A program made the translations under genes and the position numbers. Shown here one piece after another: positions 51,352 to 59,778 of a stretch of 64,000 nt of DNA. Each line of letters opens with the position of its first letter. Positions within the stretch are counted from its first letter, which is position 1. The notes beneath the pieces are model-generated. The model saw only the letters and a program-made list of their open reading frames with translations, made no database searches and was not told the origin of the DNA. The DNA lies in assembly GCF_037450285.1 (NCBI RefSeq), contig NZ_JAQISN010000001.1, positions 2,108,001 to 2,172,000 of the forward strand, read 5' to 3'. Source of the DNA: Erwinia sp. SLM-02. GTDB lineage: Bacteria > Pseudomonadota > Gammaproteobacteria > Enterobacterales > Enterobacteriaceae.

Positions 51352-53067
51352 ATGAAAAAGCCAGTTGCCGGTCTGACTGGCCCTTTACTGCCTTCCCTGC
51401 TGCAAAACGGGGTCATTCATCTGCTGATCGTAGCCTGCTACGGCGCGCAGGCGTGGCTGACTGCCGATGCGCTATGCCTGCTGATGCAGCAGGGGCTGGC
51501 CGCCGACATCACCCCGCCGCTGGTGATGATGGCGGCCATCATTCTGCTGCGGGCGCTGCTGCTGTGGCTGAGTGAATATACCGCCCAGCGCATTGCCCTG
51601 GCCTGCAAGGTAAATCTGCGCGAGCGGCTGCTGAACCAGCTGGTGCGCTTTGGCCCCGGCCTCACGCTGCTGCATCCCGGCAGCGATATTCAGGGCGCGG
51701 TCAACGGCGGCGTGGAGGCGCTGGAAGGCTATTATAGCCGCTATCTTCCCGCCCTGTTCAGCGCGCTGTTCGGCTGTAGCCTGATCGTCCTGATGCTGGC
51801 CGTCGTCGACTGGCCCTCTGCCCTGCTGCTGGGAATTTTCACCCTCGCCTTTCCCCTGATCGACGGGCTGTGGATGCGCTGGCAGATGCCGAAAGCCAGC
51901 GGCGTTTTCACCGCCATGGGAGCCTTTGCCGCCCAGCTGCTGGATGCGCTACAGGGTCTGCTGACGCTGAAGGCGTTCGGAGCGGCAGCGGCATGGCGTG
52001 AACGGCTCGCGGCTCGCGCGTCCGACCTGCGTCAGGCATCCATGGCGACGCTGAAGGTGATCCTGATGCGCGGCGGCATCACCCGGCTGGTCAGCCTGAG
52101 CGGCATCGCGCTGGTGCTGGTGTTCAATGCCTGGCGCGTGGTGCATCACGATTTACTGCCGTTTGTCCTGCTGCTGACGCTGTTCCTCACCCGGGAAGCG
52201 TTTCGCCCGCTTATCCGGCTGGAAAACGCTTTTCACACCGCCTGGGCGGCGGGCGGCGCTGTTGGCCCGATCAACGACCTGCTGACGCTGACCGCGCCGG
52301 TTGCCGAGCCGGCAAACCCACAGGCCAGCCCGCTGCGTCATGATATCCGCATCGATCGCCTCAGCTTTCGCTATCCGCAGGGCAACCTGGCGCTGTCGGA
52401 CGTGTCGCTGACGGTCGCCGAGGGCCAGTTCGTGGCGCTGGTGGGTCCTTCCGGCGCGGGTAAATCCACCCTCGTCACCCTGCTGCTGCGCTGCTTCGAT
52501 GCCGAACAGGGCAGCATCCACATCGGCGGCGTCGATATCCGCCAGCTGTCGCTGCAGGCGCTGCGCGAGACGATCGGGGTGGTTTCTCAGGAGGTGTTTC
52601 TGTTCCACGGCACGCTGGCTGACAATCTGCGGATCGCCAGGCCGGATGCCAGCGATGATGAGCTTGCCGAGGCCGCCGCCGCCGCCCAGCTTAGCGAGTT
52701 GATTGCCGGACTGCCGCTCGGCATGGCGACGCCGGTTGGCGAACGCGGCGCGAACCTCTCCGGCGGGCAGCGACAGCGGGTGGCTATCGCCCGGGCGCTG
52801 CTGAAGGACGCCCCCATTCTCATTCTTGATGAAGCGACATCCGGCCTGGATGCCGCCAGCGAGCGGGCGCTTCGCAAGGCGCTGGCCGCACTGCGCAGGC
52901 GACGCACGACGATCGCCATCGCCCACCGGCTGGAGACCATTCAGGATGCCGATCGGATCCTGGTCTTCGACCACGGCGAGCTGGTGGAACAGGGAAATCA
53001 TCATCAACTCAGCGCTGCCGGCGGCCGCTACGCGCAGCTGATGGCGGCACAGGGAGAAGCACCATGA
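51352..53067 (+). CDS. ABC half-transporter, YbtP/IrtA-like
   Basis: A 571-residue fused membrane/ATPase protein: type-IV exporter-fold transmembrane domain (residues 15-310) and ATPase domain with Walker A GPSGAGKST (365-373), signature LSGGQRQR (469-476) and Walker B ILILDEA. With the next gene it forms a heterodimer. Although exporter-shaped, homologous YbtP/YbtQ and IrtA/IrtB import iron-siderophores, which fits the operon. Starts 2 bp after the binding-protein gene and overlaps the next by 4 bp. Confidence 0.9.
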   Translation: MKKPVAGLTGPLLPSLLQNGVIHLLIVACYGAQAWLTADALCLLMQQGLAADITPPLVMMAAIILLRALLLWLSEYTAQRIALACKVNLRERLLNQLVRFGPGLTLLHPGSDIQGAVNGGVEALEGYYSRYLPALFSALFGCSLIVLMLAVVDWPSALLLGIFTLAFPLIDGLWMRWQMPKASGVFTAMGAFAAQLLDALQGLLTLKAFGAAAAWRERLAARASDLRQASMATLKVILMRGGITRLVSLSGIALVLVFNAWRVVHHDLLPFVLLLTLFLTREAFRPLIRLENAFHTAWAAGGAVGPINDLLTLTAPVAEPANPQASPLRHDIRIDRLSFRYPQGNLALSDVSLTVAEGQFVALVGPSGAGKSTLVTLLLRCFDAEQGSIHIGGVDIRQLSLQALRETIGVVSQEVFLFHGTLADNLRIARPDASDDELAEAAAAAQLSELIAGLPLGMATPVGERGANLSGGQRQRVAIARALLKDAPILILDEATSGLDAASERALRKALAALRRRRTTIAIAHRLETIQDADRILVFDHGELVEQGNHHQLSAAGGRYAQLMAAQGEAP

Positions 53068-54791
53068 AAGCGCACACCGACGGCGGCATCGCCGGGCTGG
53101 TGCACATGGTGCGCGGCCAGTATCGGCTGCTGGCGATGGCGGTCACCGCCGGCGTGCTGGCTCAGGGGGGAACGCTGGCCTGCATGGCGCTCAGCGCCCG
53201 GATCGTCGGTCTCGCCCTGGCAGGGGAAGCGACCTTACTGCCCGCAGCCTGCGGCTGGCTGGGCCTGCTGGTACTGTGCACTGCCGCCGTCCGCTGGTGG
53301 CAGGCATGGGTGTCCCACGATCTGGCCTTTGCGCTGATCGAGAAGCTGCAAATGGCGATTTACGACGGGCTGGAGCGTTCCGCACCGGGGACCGCTGACG
53401 GCCAGCGGTTGGGCGATCTGGCGACCGTTGCCAGCGCCGACGCCGAGCTGATGGAGCGTTTTTACGCCCATACGCTGGCGGACTACGTCGGGGCGATTGT
53501 GGTGCCGCTGGCGGCACTGCTGCTGCTCTGGCAGCTGGATCCCCGGCTGGCAGGCGTACTGCTGCCGTTTCTGCTGCTGGTGGCGACCGTGCCGGTCTGG
53601 CTGGCGCGCCGTGCTGCTTTGCAGGGGCAGGAGGTGAAGAACGAACAGGGACAGCTGAATGCCGATACCGTGGAGTTTATCCACGGCCAGCGCGAACTGG
53701 CGGCGTTTGGTCAGGCGACGGGCTATGTTCAGCGGTTAATACAGCGCACCCGCAGCCTGGGGCGGATGCAGCAGCGCTACGGCTCCCGCAGCGGGCTGGA
53801 GTTTGCGGCGGTGGATGCGTTAAGCGCGGCGGCGGTGCTGGCGCTGATCGCCGCCGCCAGCACGCTGCTGCACGCGGGCAGCCTCTCACCGCTGTGGCTG
53901 CCGCTGGTTCTGGTGCTCGGCGTGGGCGCGCTGCTGCCGATTGTTGACGTCACGCAGACCGCCAGCCAGCTTGGCGAACTGCGGGCCGGCGCGGCCAGGA
54001 TTATGCGGATTATCGATTATCCCGCAAGGGTGAACGATAGCGGCAGCGCCCCGCTGCCCGAGCGCCACGATCTGACTTTCTCTGCGGTACGCTTCGGCTA
54101 CGCCGCGCAGCGCCCGGTTATACGGGAGCTGTCGGCGACGATTCGGTCCGGTGAAATAGTGGCGCTGGCGGGGCGTTCCGGCGCGGGCAAAAGCACCCTC
54201 GCTCATCTGCTGCTGCGCTTCTACGAGGTGGAAAGCGGGGGAATAACCGTGGGCGGCGTCGATATCCGCTCGCTGCCGCTGGCCGCCCTGCGCCAGCTCA
54301 TCAGCTGGGTGCCGCAGGAGGTGTATCTGTTTCACGGCACCGTCGCCGACAATATTCGCCTGGGTCGCCCCGACGCCAGCCCGCAGCAGATCGAAGAGGC
54401 CGCGCGGATGGCGCAGGCGCACGATTTTATCAGCGCCCTGCCCGGCGGCTACCGCAGCGCGTGCGGTGAACGCGGCAACCGCTTTTCCGGCGGCCAGCGG
54501 CAGCGCATCGCCATTGCGCGCGCGCTGCTTACCGGCGCGCCCGTTTTGATCCTCGACGAGGCTTCCGCCAGCCTGGATAACGAGAACGAGCGGGCATTTC
54601 ACCGGGCGCTGGGCCGCCTGCGGGAGCAGCGTACCATTCTGCTGATCGCTCATCGCCCGGCCACCCTGCGCCAGGCAGACCGGATATTGCTGCTGGAAAA
54701 CGGGGAGATTGTTGAAAACGGCAGCCATGACGATCTGATGACCGCCGGCGGGAAATACGCCGCGCTGATAAAAAAGGTTGCCGCTGACTGA
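53064..54791 (+). CDS. ABC half-transporter, YbtQ/IrtB-like
   Basis: A 575-residue second half of the heterodimer, with membrane domain (about 20-310) and ATPase domain: Walker A GRSGAGKST (370-378), FSGGQRQR signature (474-481), LILDEA Walker B. ATGA overlap with the first half shows translational coupling. Confidence 0.9.
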   Translation: MKAHTDGGIAGLVHMVRGQYRLLAMAVTAGVLAQGGTLACMALSARIVGLALAGEATLLPAACGWLGLLVLCTAAVRWWQAWVSHDLAFALIEKLQMAIYDGLERSAPGTADGQRLGDLATVASADAELMERFYAHTLADYVGAIVVPLAALLLLWQLDPRLAGVLLPFLLLVATVPVWLARRAALQGQEVKNEQGQLNADTVEFIHGQRELAAFGQATGYVQRLIQRTRSLGRMQQRYGSRSGLEFAAVDALSAAAVLALIAAASTLLHAGSLSPLWLPLVLVLGVGALLPIVDVTQTASQLGELRAGAARIMRIIDYPARVNDSGSAPLPERHDLTFSAVRFGYAAQRPVIRELSATIRSGEIVALAGRSGAGKSTLAHLLLRFYEVESGGITVGGVDIRSLPLAALRQLISWVPQEVYLFHGTVADNIRLGRPDASPQQIEEAARMAQAHDFISALPGGYRSACGERGNRFSGGQRQRIAIARALLTGAPVLILDEASASLDNENERAFHRALGRLREQRTILLIAHRPATLRQADRILLLENGEIVENGSHDDLMTAGGKYAALIKKVAAD

Positions 54792-54865
54792 CCCTCACAG
54801 GCATCATGCTGCCCTCCGTTGCGGCGCGCCCGGTGCGCCGCTTGTCGTCTTGCCGAAGATCCACC

Positions 54866-56098
54866 ATGACCAATCGCTTTTTCCCGACCGCCGTCGGGCT
54901 GTATCTGAATTATCTGGTTCACGGTATGGGCGTGCTGCTGATCACCCTGAACATGCCGCATCTTGAGCAGCAGTGGCATACCGATGCCGCGGGCGTATCT
55001 GTGGTGATTGCCTCGCTGGGGTTTGGCCGCCTGATGGTGCTGTTTGTTTCCGGGATGCTTTCCGACAGGTTTGGCCGCAAGCCCTTTATTTTGCTCGGCA
55101 TTCTCTGCTATCTGGGCTTTTTCTTCGGCATCGTTTCGGCGCAGAGCGTGCTCACTGCCTTTGCCTTCGGCCTGCTGGCCGGGGTGGCCAACAGCTTCCT
55201 GGATGCCGGCACCTACCCGGCGCTGATGGAGGCGTTCCCCCGTTCTCCCGGCACGGCCACCATTCTGATTAAGGCCTTTGTCTCTGCGGGCCAGTTCCTG
55301 CTGCCGTTTATTATCTGGGGGCTGATGCTGAGCCACAGCTGGTTCGGCTGGTCGTTTATGGTTGCCGCCGCCATTATGTTGATTAACGGGATCTGCCTGC
55401 TCCGGCGGCCGTTCCCCGCCCACCAGCCGCCGCAGCCGGCCACCCCCGACGGCAAAAGTCTGATGCCGGAGGATAAGCGGGCGCTGACGGATATTATCTG
55501 CTTCACCCTGTTTGGCTATATCTCGATGGCGACCTTCTACCTGGTCAGCCAGTGGCTGGCGCAGTACGCGGAGTTTGTGATTCTGATGCCCTACGCCGCG
55601 TCCATTCAGCTGCTCAGCATCTACACCCTCGGGTCGCTGAGCGGCGTGTTTATCACCGCGCTGCTGGTCAACCGGCTGGTAAACTCTCTGCTTCTGCTGC
55701 GTATTTACACCTTTATTTCCCTGCTGGCGCTGCTGTCGATCAGCCTTTATCCCAGCGCGCGGATCATCGCACTCTTCGCCTTTGTCATCGGCTTTTCGGC
55801 GGCGGGCGGCGTGGTGCAGCTGGGGCTGACGGTGATGGCGATGAAGTTCCCACAGGCCAAGGGCAAAGCCACCGGGATTTACTACAGCGCGGGCAGCCTG
55901 GCGACCTTCACCATTCCGCTGATCACCGCCCGCCTGTCGCAGCACAGCATTGCCAGCATCATGTGGTTTGACGTTGGGATGGCCGGTGCGGGATTTGCGC
56001 TGACTCTGCTGATCGGCGGGCGACGAAAGAAACGAGCCGACCATCAGGAACATGAGACAACTTTTATCACGCAGCCCATTCAACGTCAGCAGCGCTAA
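54866..56098 (+). CDS. MFS transporter, YbtX/enterobactin-exporter-like
   Basis: A 410-residue twelve-helix MFS protein, start MTNRFFPTAVGLYLNYLVHG. The motif SDRFGRKPFILLGI between helices 2 and 3 is canonical. Position at the end of a siderophore uptake operon matches ybtX in the yersiniabactin island; substrate unknown. ATG 54866 is preferred to 54806, whose added residues are arginine-rich. A bidirectional terminator follows. Confidence 0.85.
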   Translation: MTNRFFPTAVGLYLNYLVHGMGVLLITLNMPHLEQQWHTDAAGVSVVIASLGFGRLMVLFVSGMLSDRFGRKPFILLGILCYLGFFFGIVSAQSVLTAFAFGLLAGVANSFLDAGTYPALMEAFPRSPGTATILIKAFVSAGQFLLPFIIWGLMLSHSWFGWSFMVAAAIMLINGICLLRRPFPAHQPPQPATPDGKSLMPEDKRALTDIICFTLFGYISMATFYLVSQWLAQYAEFVILMPYAASIQLLSIYTLGSLSGVFITALLVNRLVNSLLLLRIYTFISLLALLSISLYPSARIIALFAFVIGFSAAGGVVQLGLTVMAMKFPQAKGKATGIYYSAGSLATFTIPLITARLSQHSIASIMWFDVGMAGAGFALTLLIGGRRKKRADHQEHETTFITQPIQRQQR

Positions 56099-56180
56099 GC
56101 CCGGCGTCAAATGCGTTAACGGTTCTGTTTGTCAGCTTCTTCGCTCGCCCCGCCATCTTAAGCGCGTGGTTTCCAATGCA

Positions 56181-56212
56181 AAAAAAAGGGCGAAGATAAC
56201 TTCGCCCTTTTT
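56181..56212. terminator. Bidirectional terminator between the MFS and PTS genes
   Basis: AAAGGGCGAA pairs with TTCGCCCTTT around GATAAC, with A-run on the left and T-run on the right. Confidence 0.9.
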
Positions 56213-56246
56213 CAGTCAGTCTGCCTGGTTAACAGGCGGCGCGTGG

Positions 56247-57506
56247 TTAGCGCACAATCAGACCCAACAGGATACCGACCGCACCGAAGTCAGAGTCGCT
56301 GAAAGTGGTGTTCGCCAGGCCGATGCTGCCCAGTACCGGCAGCAGGAACACCGGAATAAAGGTAATCAGCAGGCCGTTGGTGAAGGCACCGAGGATCGCA
56401 CCACGGCGGCCACCGGTGGCGTTACCGAACACGCCCGCGGCGGCACCCACGAAGAAGTGCGGCACCACGCCCGGAATAATCACCGTCATGTTCAGCGCGT
56501 ACAGCAGGAACATGCCCAGCACCCCGGCCACGAAGCTGCTCAGGAAGCCAACCAGCACTGCGTTAGGCGCGTAAGGGAAGACCACCGGGCAGTCGAGCGC
56601 CGGTTTGGCGTTCGGCACCAGCTTGTCGGAGATGCCTTTAAACGCCGGAACGATCTCGGCAATCACCATACGCACGCCCTGCAGGACGATATACACGCCG
56701 GCGGCGAAGGTAATCGACTGCATCAGGGAGAACATAAACCAGTTTTTGCCGCCAGCGTTCATCTCTTTCACGGCTGACGGACCAGCCACCAGACAGGTGA
56801 AAATAAAGATAAAGAACATGGTGAAGGCAATGGCGACCGGGGTATCGCGCAGGAACAGCAGGCTTTTCGGTACCTGCATATCCTCGGTGGACTTCTCTTT
56901 ATTACCAAACTTGCTGCCGATAAACGCGGACAGCAGCTGGGAGATGGAGGAGAAGTGACCAAAGGCAACATCGTCCGAACCGGTGACTTTCTTCATATAT
57001 GGATGAATAATCGCCGGGAAGAACACCATCGAAACGCCCACCACCAGCGAACCGACCGCAATCAGGCTGGCACCGCGCATCCCGGCGGTAGACAGGATCA
57101 CCGCGACCATCATCGACATAAACAGCGTGTGGTGACCGGTCAGGAAGATATATTTCCACGGCGTGAAGCGGGCAATCGCAATGTTAATCACCATGGCGAA
57201 GAACATAATCATCGCCATCTCGGTCCCGAAGCTCTTCTGCGCCACGGCGACAATCGCTTCGTTATTCGGCACCACGCCCGGAATACCGAAGGCGTGATGG
57301 AAGATGGCCGCGAAGTCGCCCAGCGAGGAAACAATCAGCCCGGCACCGGCGCCAAGGATCAGGAAGCCCATCACGGTTTTCACCGTTCCCTTGATCACTT
57401 CAGTTGCGGGTTTCTTCTGTGCAACCAGACCAATCAGCGCAATCAGGCCAACCAGTATTGACGGCTCGGAGAGCACGTCACTCATTAAGAAACGGAAGAA
57501 TTCCAT
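56247..57506 (-). CDS. PTS system IIC component, ascorbate (UlaA) family
   Basis: A 419-residue sugar-transporting membrane subunit with about eleven hydrophobic segments. KGTVKTVMGFLILGAGAGLI, the APNAVLVGFLSSFV region and the GVVPHFFVGAAAGVFGNATG loop match the UlaA family. UlaA proper is 465 aa; this shorter relative may carry another sugar acid or pentitol. Third gene of an IIA-IIB-IIC operon. Confidence 0.9.
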   Translation of the reverse strand: MEFFRFLMSDVLSEPSILVGLIALIGLVAQKKPATEVIKGTVKTVMGFLILGAGAGLIVSSLGDFAAIFHHAFGIPGVVPNNEAIVAVAQKSFGTEMAMIMFFAMVINIAIARFTPWKYIFLTGHHTLFMSMMVAVILSTAGMRGASLIAVGSLVVGVSMVFFPAIIHPYMKKVTGSDDVAFGHFSSISQLLSAFIGSKFGNKEKSTEDMQVPKSLLFLRDTPVAIAFTMFFIFIFTCLVAGPSAVKEMNAGGKNWFMFSLMQSITFAAGVYIVLQGVRMVIAEIVPAFKGISDKLVPNAKPALDCPVVFPYAPNAVLVGFLSSFVAGVLGMFLLYALNMTVIIPGVVPHFFVGAAAGVFGNATGGRRGAILGAFTNGLLITFIPVFLLPVLGSIGLANTTFSDSDFGAVGILLGLIVR

Positions 57507-57518
57507 TTTGGCTCCTGA

Positions 57519-57806
57519 TTATAACGCGCCGAGTTCCGACAGCGCGGCAGAGATACGCTCTTTCATTGCCGCTTTGTCTACCATGTTTTGCAGGGAGACG
57601 ATTTTGCCGCCCACCTGCTGCGCAATCAGCTGCTCAGCAATATCGCTGGTGCCGACGAAGATATCGCTGGCGGTGCCTTTTGCCGAACCCAGGTCAACGT
57701 GATCGACTTCCGCCGCAACGCCCAGATCTTTGACAATATTTTTAATGCTCATTTCCATCATCAGGCTGGTGCCCAGGCCATTGCCGCATACCACGGTAAT
57801 TTTCAT
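57519..57806 (-). CDS. PTS system IIB component
   Basis: A 95-residue phosphotransfer subunit of the lactose/ascorbate IIB fold. Cys7 in VVCGNGLGTS is the phosphorylation site. GAGGAAC precedes the ATG at 57806. It takes phosphate from the IIA protein encoded 20 bp upstream and is followed 12 bp later by the IIC gene. Confidence 0.93.
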   Translation of the reverse strand: MKITVVCGNGLGTSLMMEMSIKNIVKDLGVAAEVDHVDLGSAKGTASDIFVGTSDIAEQLIAQQVGGKIVSLQNMVDKAAMKERISAALSELGAL

Positions 57807-57825
57807 ATGTTGTTCCTCTGGTCGT

Positions 57826-58269
57826 TTAATAACGTGAAATAATGGATAAAATCTGTTCAACGCTGGTGGCCGCCATCAGCGCGTCGGTATCTTCCGGGGT
57901 GTCAAACAGCCCGGCCAGCGCGGTGATAATGCCGATATGGCTGTTGCTGTCCGTTGCAGCCAGCACGAACAGCAGCTTCACCGGGTCGTTGCCTTCGGAA
58001 TCGAAGTTAACGCCTGCCTGCACCAGCGTCAGGCTGATGCCGAGTTTATTGGCGCCCTCTTCCGGGCGGGCGTGCGGCATGGCAATGCCGGGGCCGACCA
58101 CATAGTACGGGCCAATCGCTTCGTGCGAACGGTAGATGGCCTCAACATAGCGGGCTTCGATCGTGCCGTTGTCACGTAATGGCTGGCAGGACAGCGCAAC
58201 TGCGTGACGCCAGTCTTCACAGGCTGGTACAATCTGCACCACGTCAGCCGTCAGGAGTTCTTTTAACAT
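57826..58269 (-). CDS. PTS system IIA component (mannitol/fructose/ascorbate type)
   Basis: A 147-residue IIA protein. His66 in IAMPHARPE is the phosphorylated residue, within the usual PTS EIIA type-2 fold. First gene of the operon; the ATG at 58269 is preceded by GAGGTG. Divergent from the double-HTH LacI regulator with palindromic sites between. Confidence 0.92.
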   Translation of the reverse strand: MLKELLTADVVQIVPACEDWRHAVALSCQPLRDNGTIEARYVEAIYRSHEAIGPYYVVGPGIAMPHARPEEGANKLGISLTLVQAGVNFDSEGNDPVKLLFVLAATDSNSHIGIITALAGLFDTPEDTDALMAATSVEQILSIISRY

Positions 58270-58346
58270 TTACAGGTCACCTCTCTCTTTTCGCCCGAGC
58301 AGAGTAGTGCCGAGCCACCTAGAATAATGTGACAGAGATCTAAAAA

Positions 58347-58409
58347 GTTAACGCTAACTGTTACAGCTATCAGTAACTGTGATCGGCATATCATTTGCTG
58401 GTTAACCAG
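58347..58409. promoter_or_regulatory. Cluster of operator-like dyads between PTS operon and LacI gene
   Basis: Three dyads in 63 bp: GTTAACGCTAAC (58347-58358), GTTAC-N8-GTAAC (58360-58377) and the perfect palindrome CTGGTTAACCAG (58398-58409). They share GTTA/TAAC half sites. More sites than usual for one LacI dimer, which may relate to the regulator's two DNA-binding domains. Confidence 0.6.
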
Positions 58410-58498
58410 TTGTTGTCTTTAAACCGGAACGGCACACTGTCCGCTGGGTAAATCATTGCGCGGCAGGGTCGCGTAACAGAGCGTTCAGGAGAACCAGG

Positions 58499-59689
58499 AT
58501 GCGAAAGCGTCGTAGTAGTGGTCGCGTGACGCTACAGGATGTTGCTGACTATGTTGGCGTTGGCGTGATGACGGTGTCGCGGGTGATGCGCACGCCGGAG
58601 CTGGTGTCAGACAAAGTCCGCAGTGAAGTTGAAAAAGCCGCCCGCGCGCTGGGCTATGAAGCCAGTGCCCCCGCCGCCGAGCTGAGCGCCGGCCCGGCGC
58701 AGCGGGTAACGCTGCAGGATGTCGCCCGCCGTGCCGGGGTCGGCCAGATGACCGCCTCGCGCGCGCTGCGCGACCCGTCGCAGGTATCAGAAGCCTCGCT
58801 GAAGAAAGTGGAACAGGCGGTGCGCGAACTGGGCTACGTGCCGAATCAGGCCGCCGCCGCGCTGGCCTCCCAGCAGCTGCATACCGTGGCGGTGCTCTAT
58901 CCCTTCCAGCACGATCGCGCCAGCACTCGCTTTGTGCAGGCGCTGCAGCACACCCTCAGCAATCAGCCGTTTCAGCTGATCATGGCCTGCCATGAATACC
59001 ACCAGTACGGCGAAACGCCGCTGGTAGAAAAACTGCTGCAGCACCGCCCGTCCGCGATGGTGCTGTTTGCCGCCCAGCTGTCGCCGAAAACCTGCGACAT
59101 GCTCGAATCTTCGGAAGTGGTGACGGTCAACGTCTGCGGAGCCGGGCAGTTCTCCGCCGACCTGACGCTGAATATCGCCTTCAGCGATGCCGCCGAGCGG
59201 CTGACCCGCACGCTGCTGGAAAAAGGCTATCGCCGCATTGCCTTTATCGGCGCACAGACCGATAACCGCCTGCACAAACAGCAGCTGAACGGCTGGCACA
59301 GGGCGATGCTGGCGCACTATCAGAATGCCGACCTGATGATCACCGTTCCGGATGCGCCCAGCCTGCAGCTTGGCCGCTTTGCGCTGGGCCAGCTGTTGCA
59401 GAACCAGCCGGATCTGGATGCCATCATCTGCAGCCACGAGGAGATCGCCATCGGCGTGCTCGCCGAATGCCAGCGGCGGCTGCTGAAGGTGCCTTACGAT
59501 ATGGCGGTGGCCTGCCTGGACGGTTCAACCGACTGCGATCACACCTTCCCGGCGCTGACCTCAATGCGGCTGAACTATGAAAAACTCGGTCAGCAGGTTG
59601 GCCAGCGGCTGATGGCGATGCTTGACGATGCGCCACAGCCGCTGGAAGAGCAGATCAAATTCGCCTTCGAACCGGGTGCCAGCAGCTGA
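58499..59689 (+). CDS. LacI family regulator with two tandem DNA-binding domains
   Basis: A 396-residue regulator, about 55 longer than usual. Residues 8-56 (GRVTLQDVADYVGVGVMTVS ... VEKAARALGYE) and residues 70-118 (RVTLQDVARRAGVGQMTASR ... VEQAVRELGY) are both complete LacI helix-turn-helix domains, joined by an alanine-rich linker. Only the second is followed by a hinge helix (PNQAAAALASQ) and the sugar-binding core. Divergent from the PTS operon, its likely target. GGAG is 8 nt before the ATG. Confidence 0.93.
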   Translation: MRKRRSSGRVTLQDVADYVGVGVMTVSRVMRTPELVSDKVRSEVEKAARALGYEASAPAAELSAGPAQRVTLQDVARRAGVGQMTASRALRDPSQVSEASLKKVEQAVRELGYVPNQAAAALASQQLHTVAVLYPFQHDRASTRFVQALQHTLSNQPFQLIMACHEYHQYGETPLVEKLLQHRPSAMVLFAAQLSPKTCDMLESSEVVTVNVCGAGQFSADLTLNIAFSDAAERLTRTLLEKGYRRIAFIGAQTDNRLHKQQLNGWHRAMLAHYQNADLMITVPDAPSLQLGRFALGQLLQNQPDLDAIICSHEEIAIGVLAECQRRLLKVPYDMAVACLDGSTDCDHTFPALTSMRLNYEKLGQQVGQRLMAMLDDAPQPLEEQIKFAFEPGASS

Positions 59690-59778
59690 GTTCGATAAAT
59701 AATTCCTGCATCTCCTTTTTTTGTCGCGATCTTGAGTTAGGCTGTTGGCAATATCGGGAAACGATGTAAGGAGATTGA

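Noticed and set aside
54650..56110. 486-residue minus-strand ORF opposite the MFS gene
   Set aside because: A high-GC mirror frame rich in Gln/His/Arg without domains. The plus-strand MFS gene has motifs, ribosome site and operon position.
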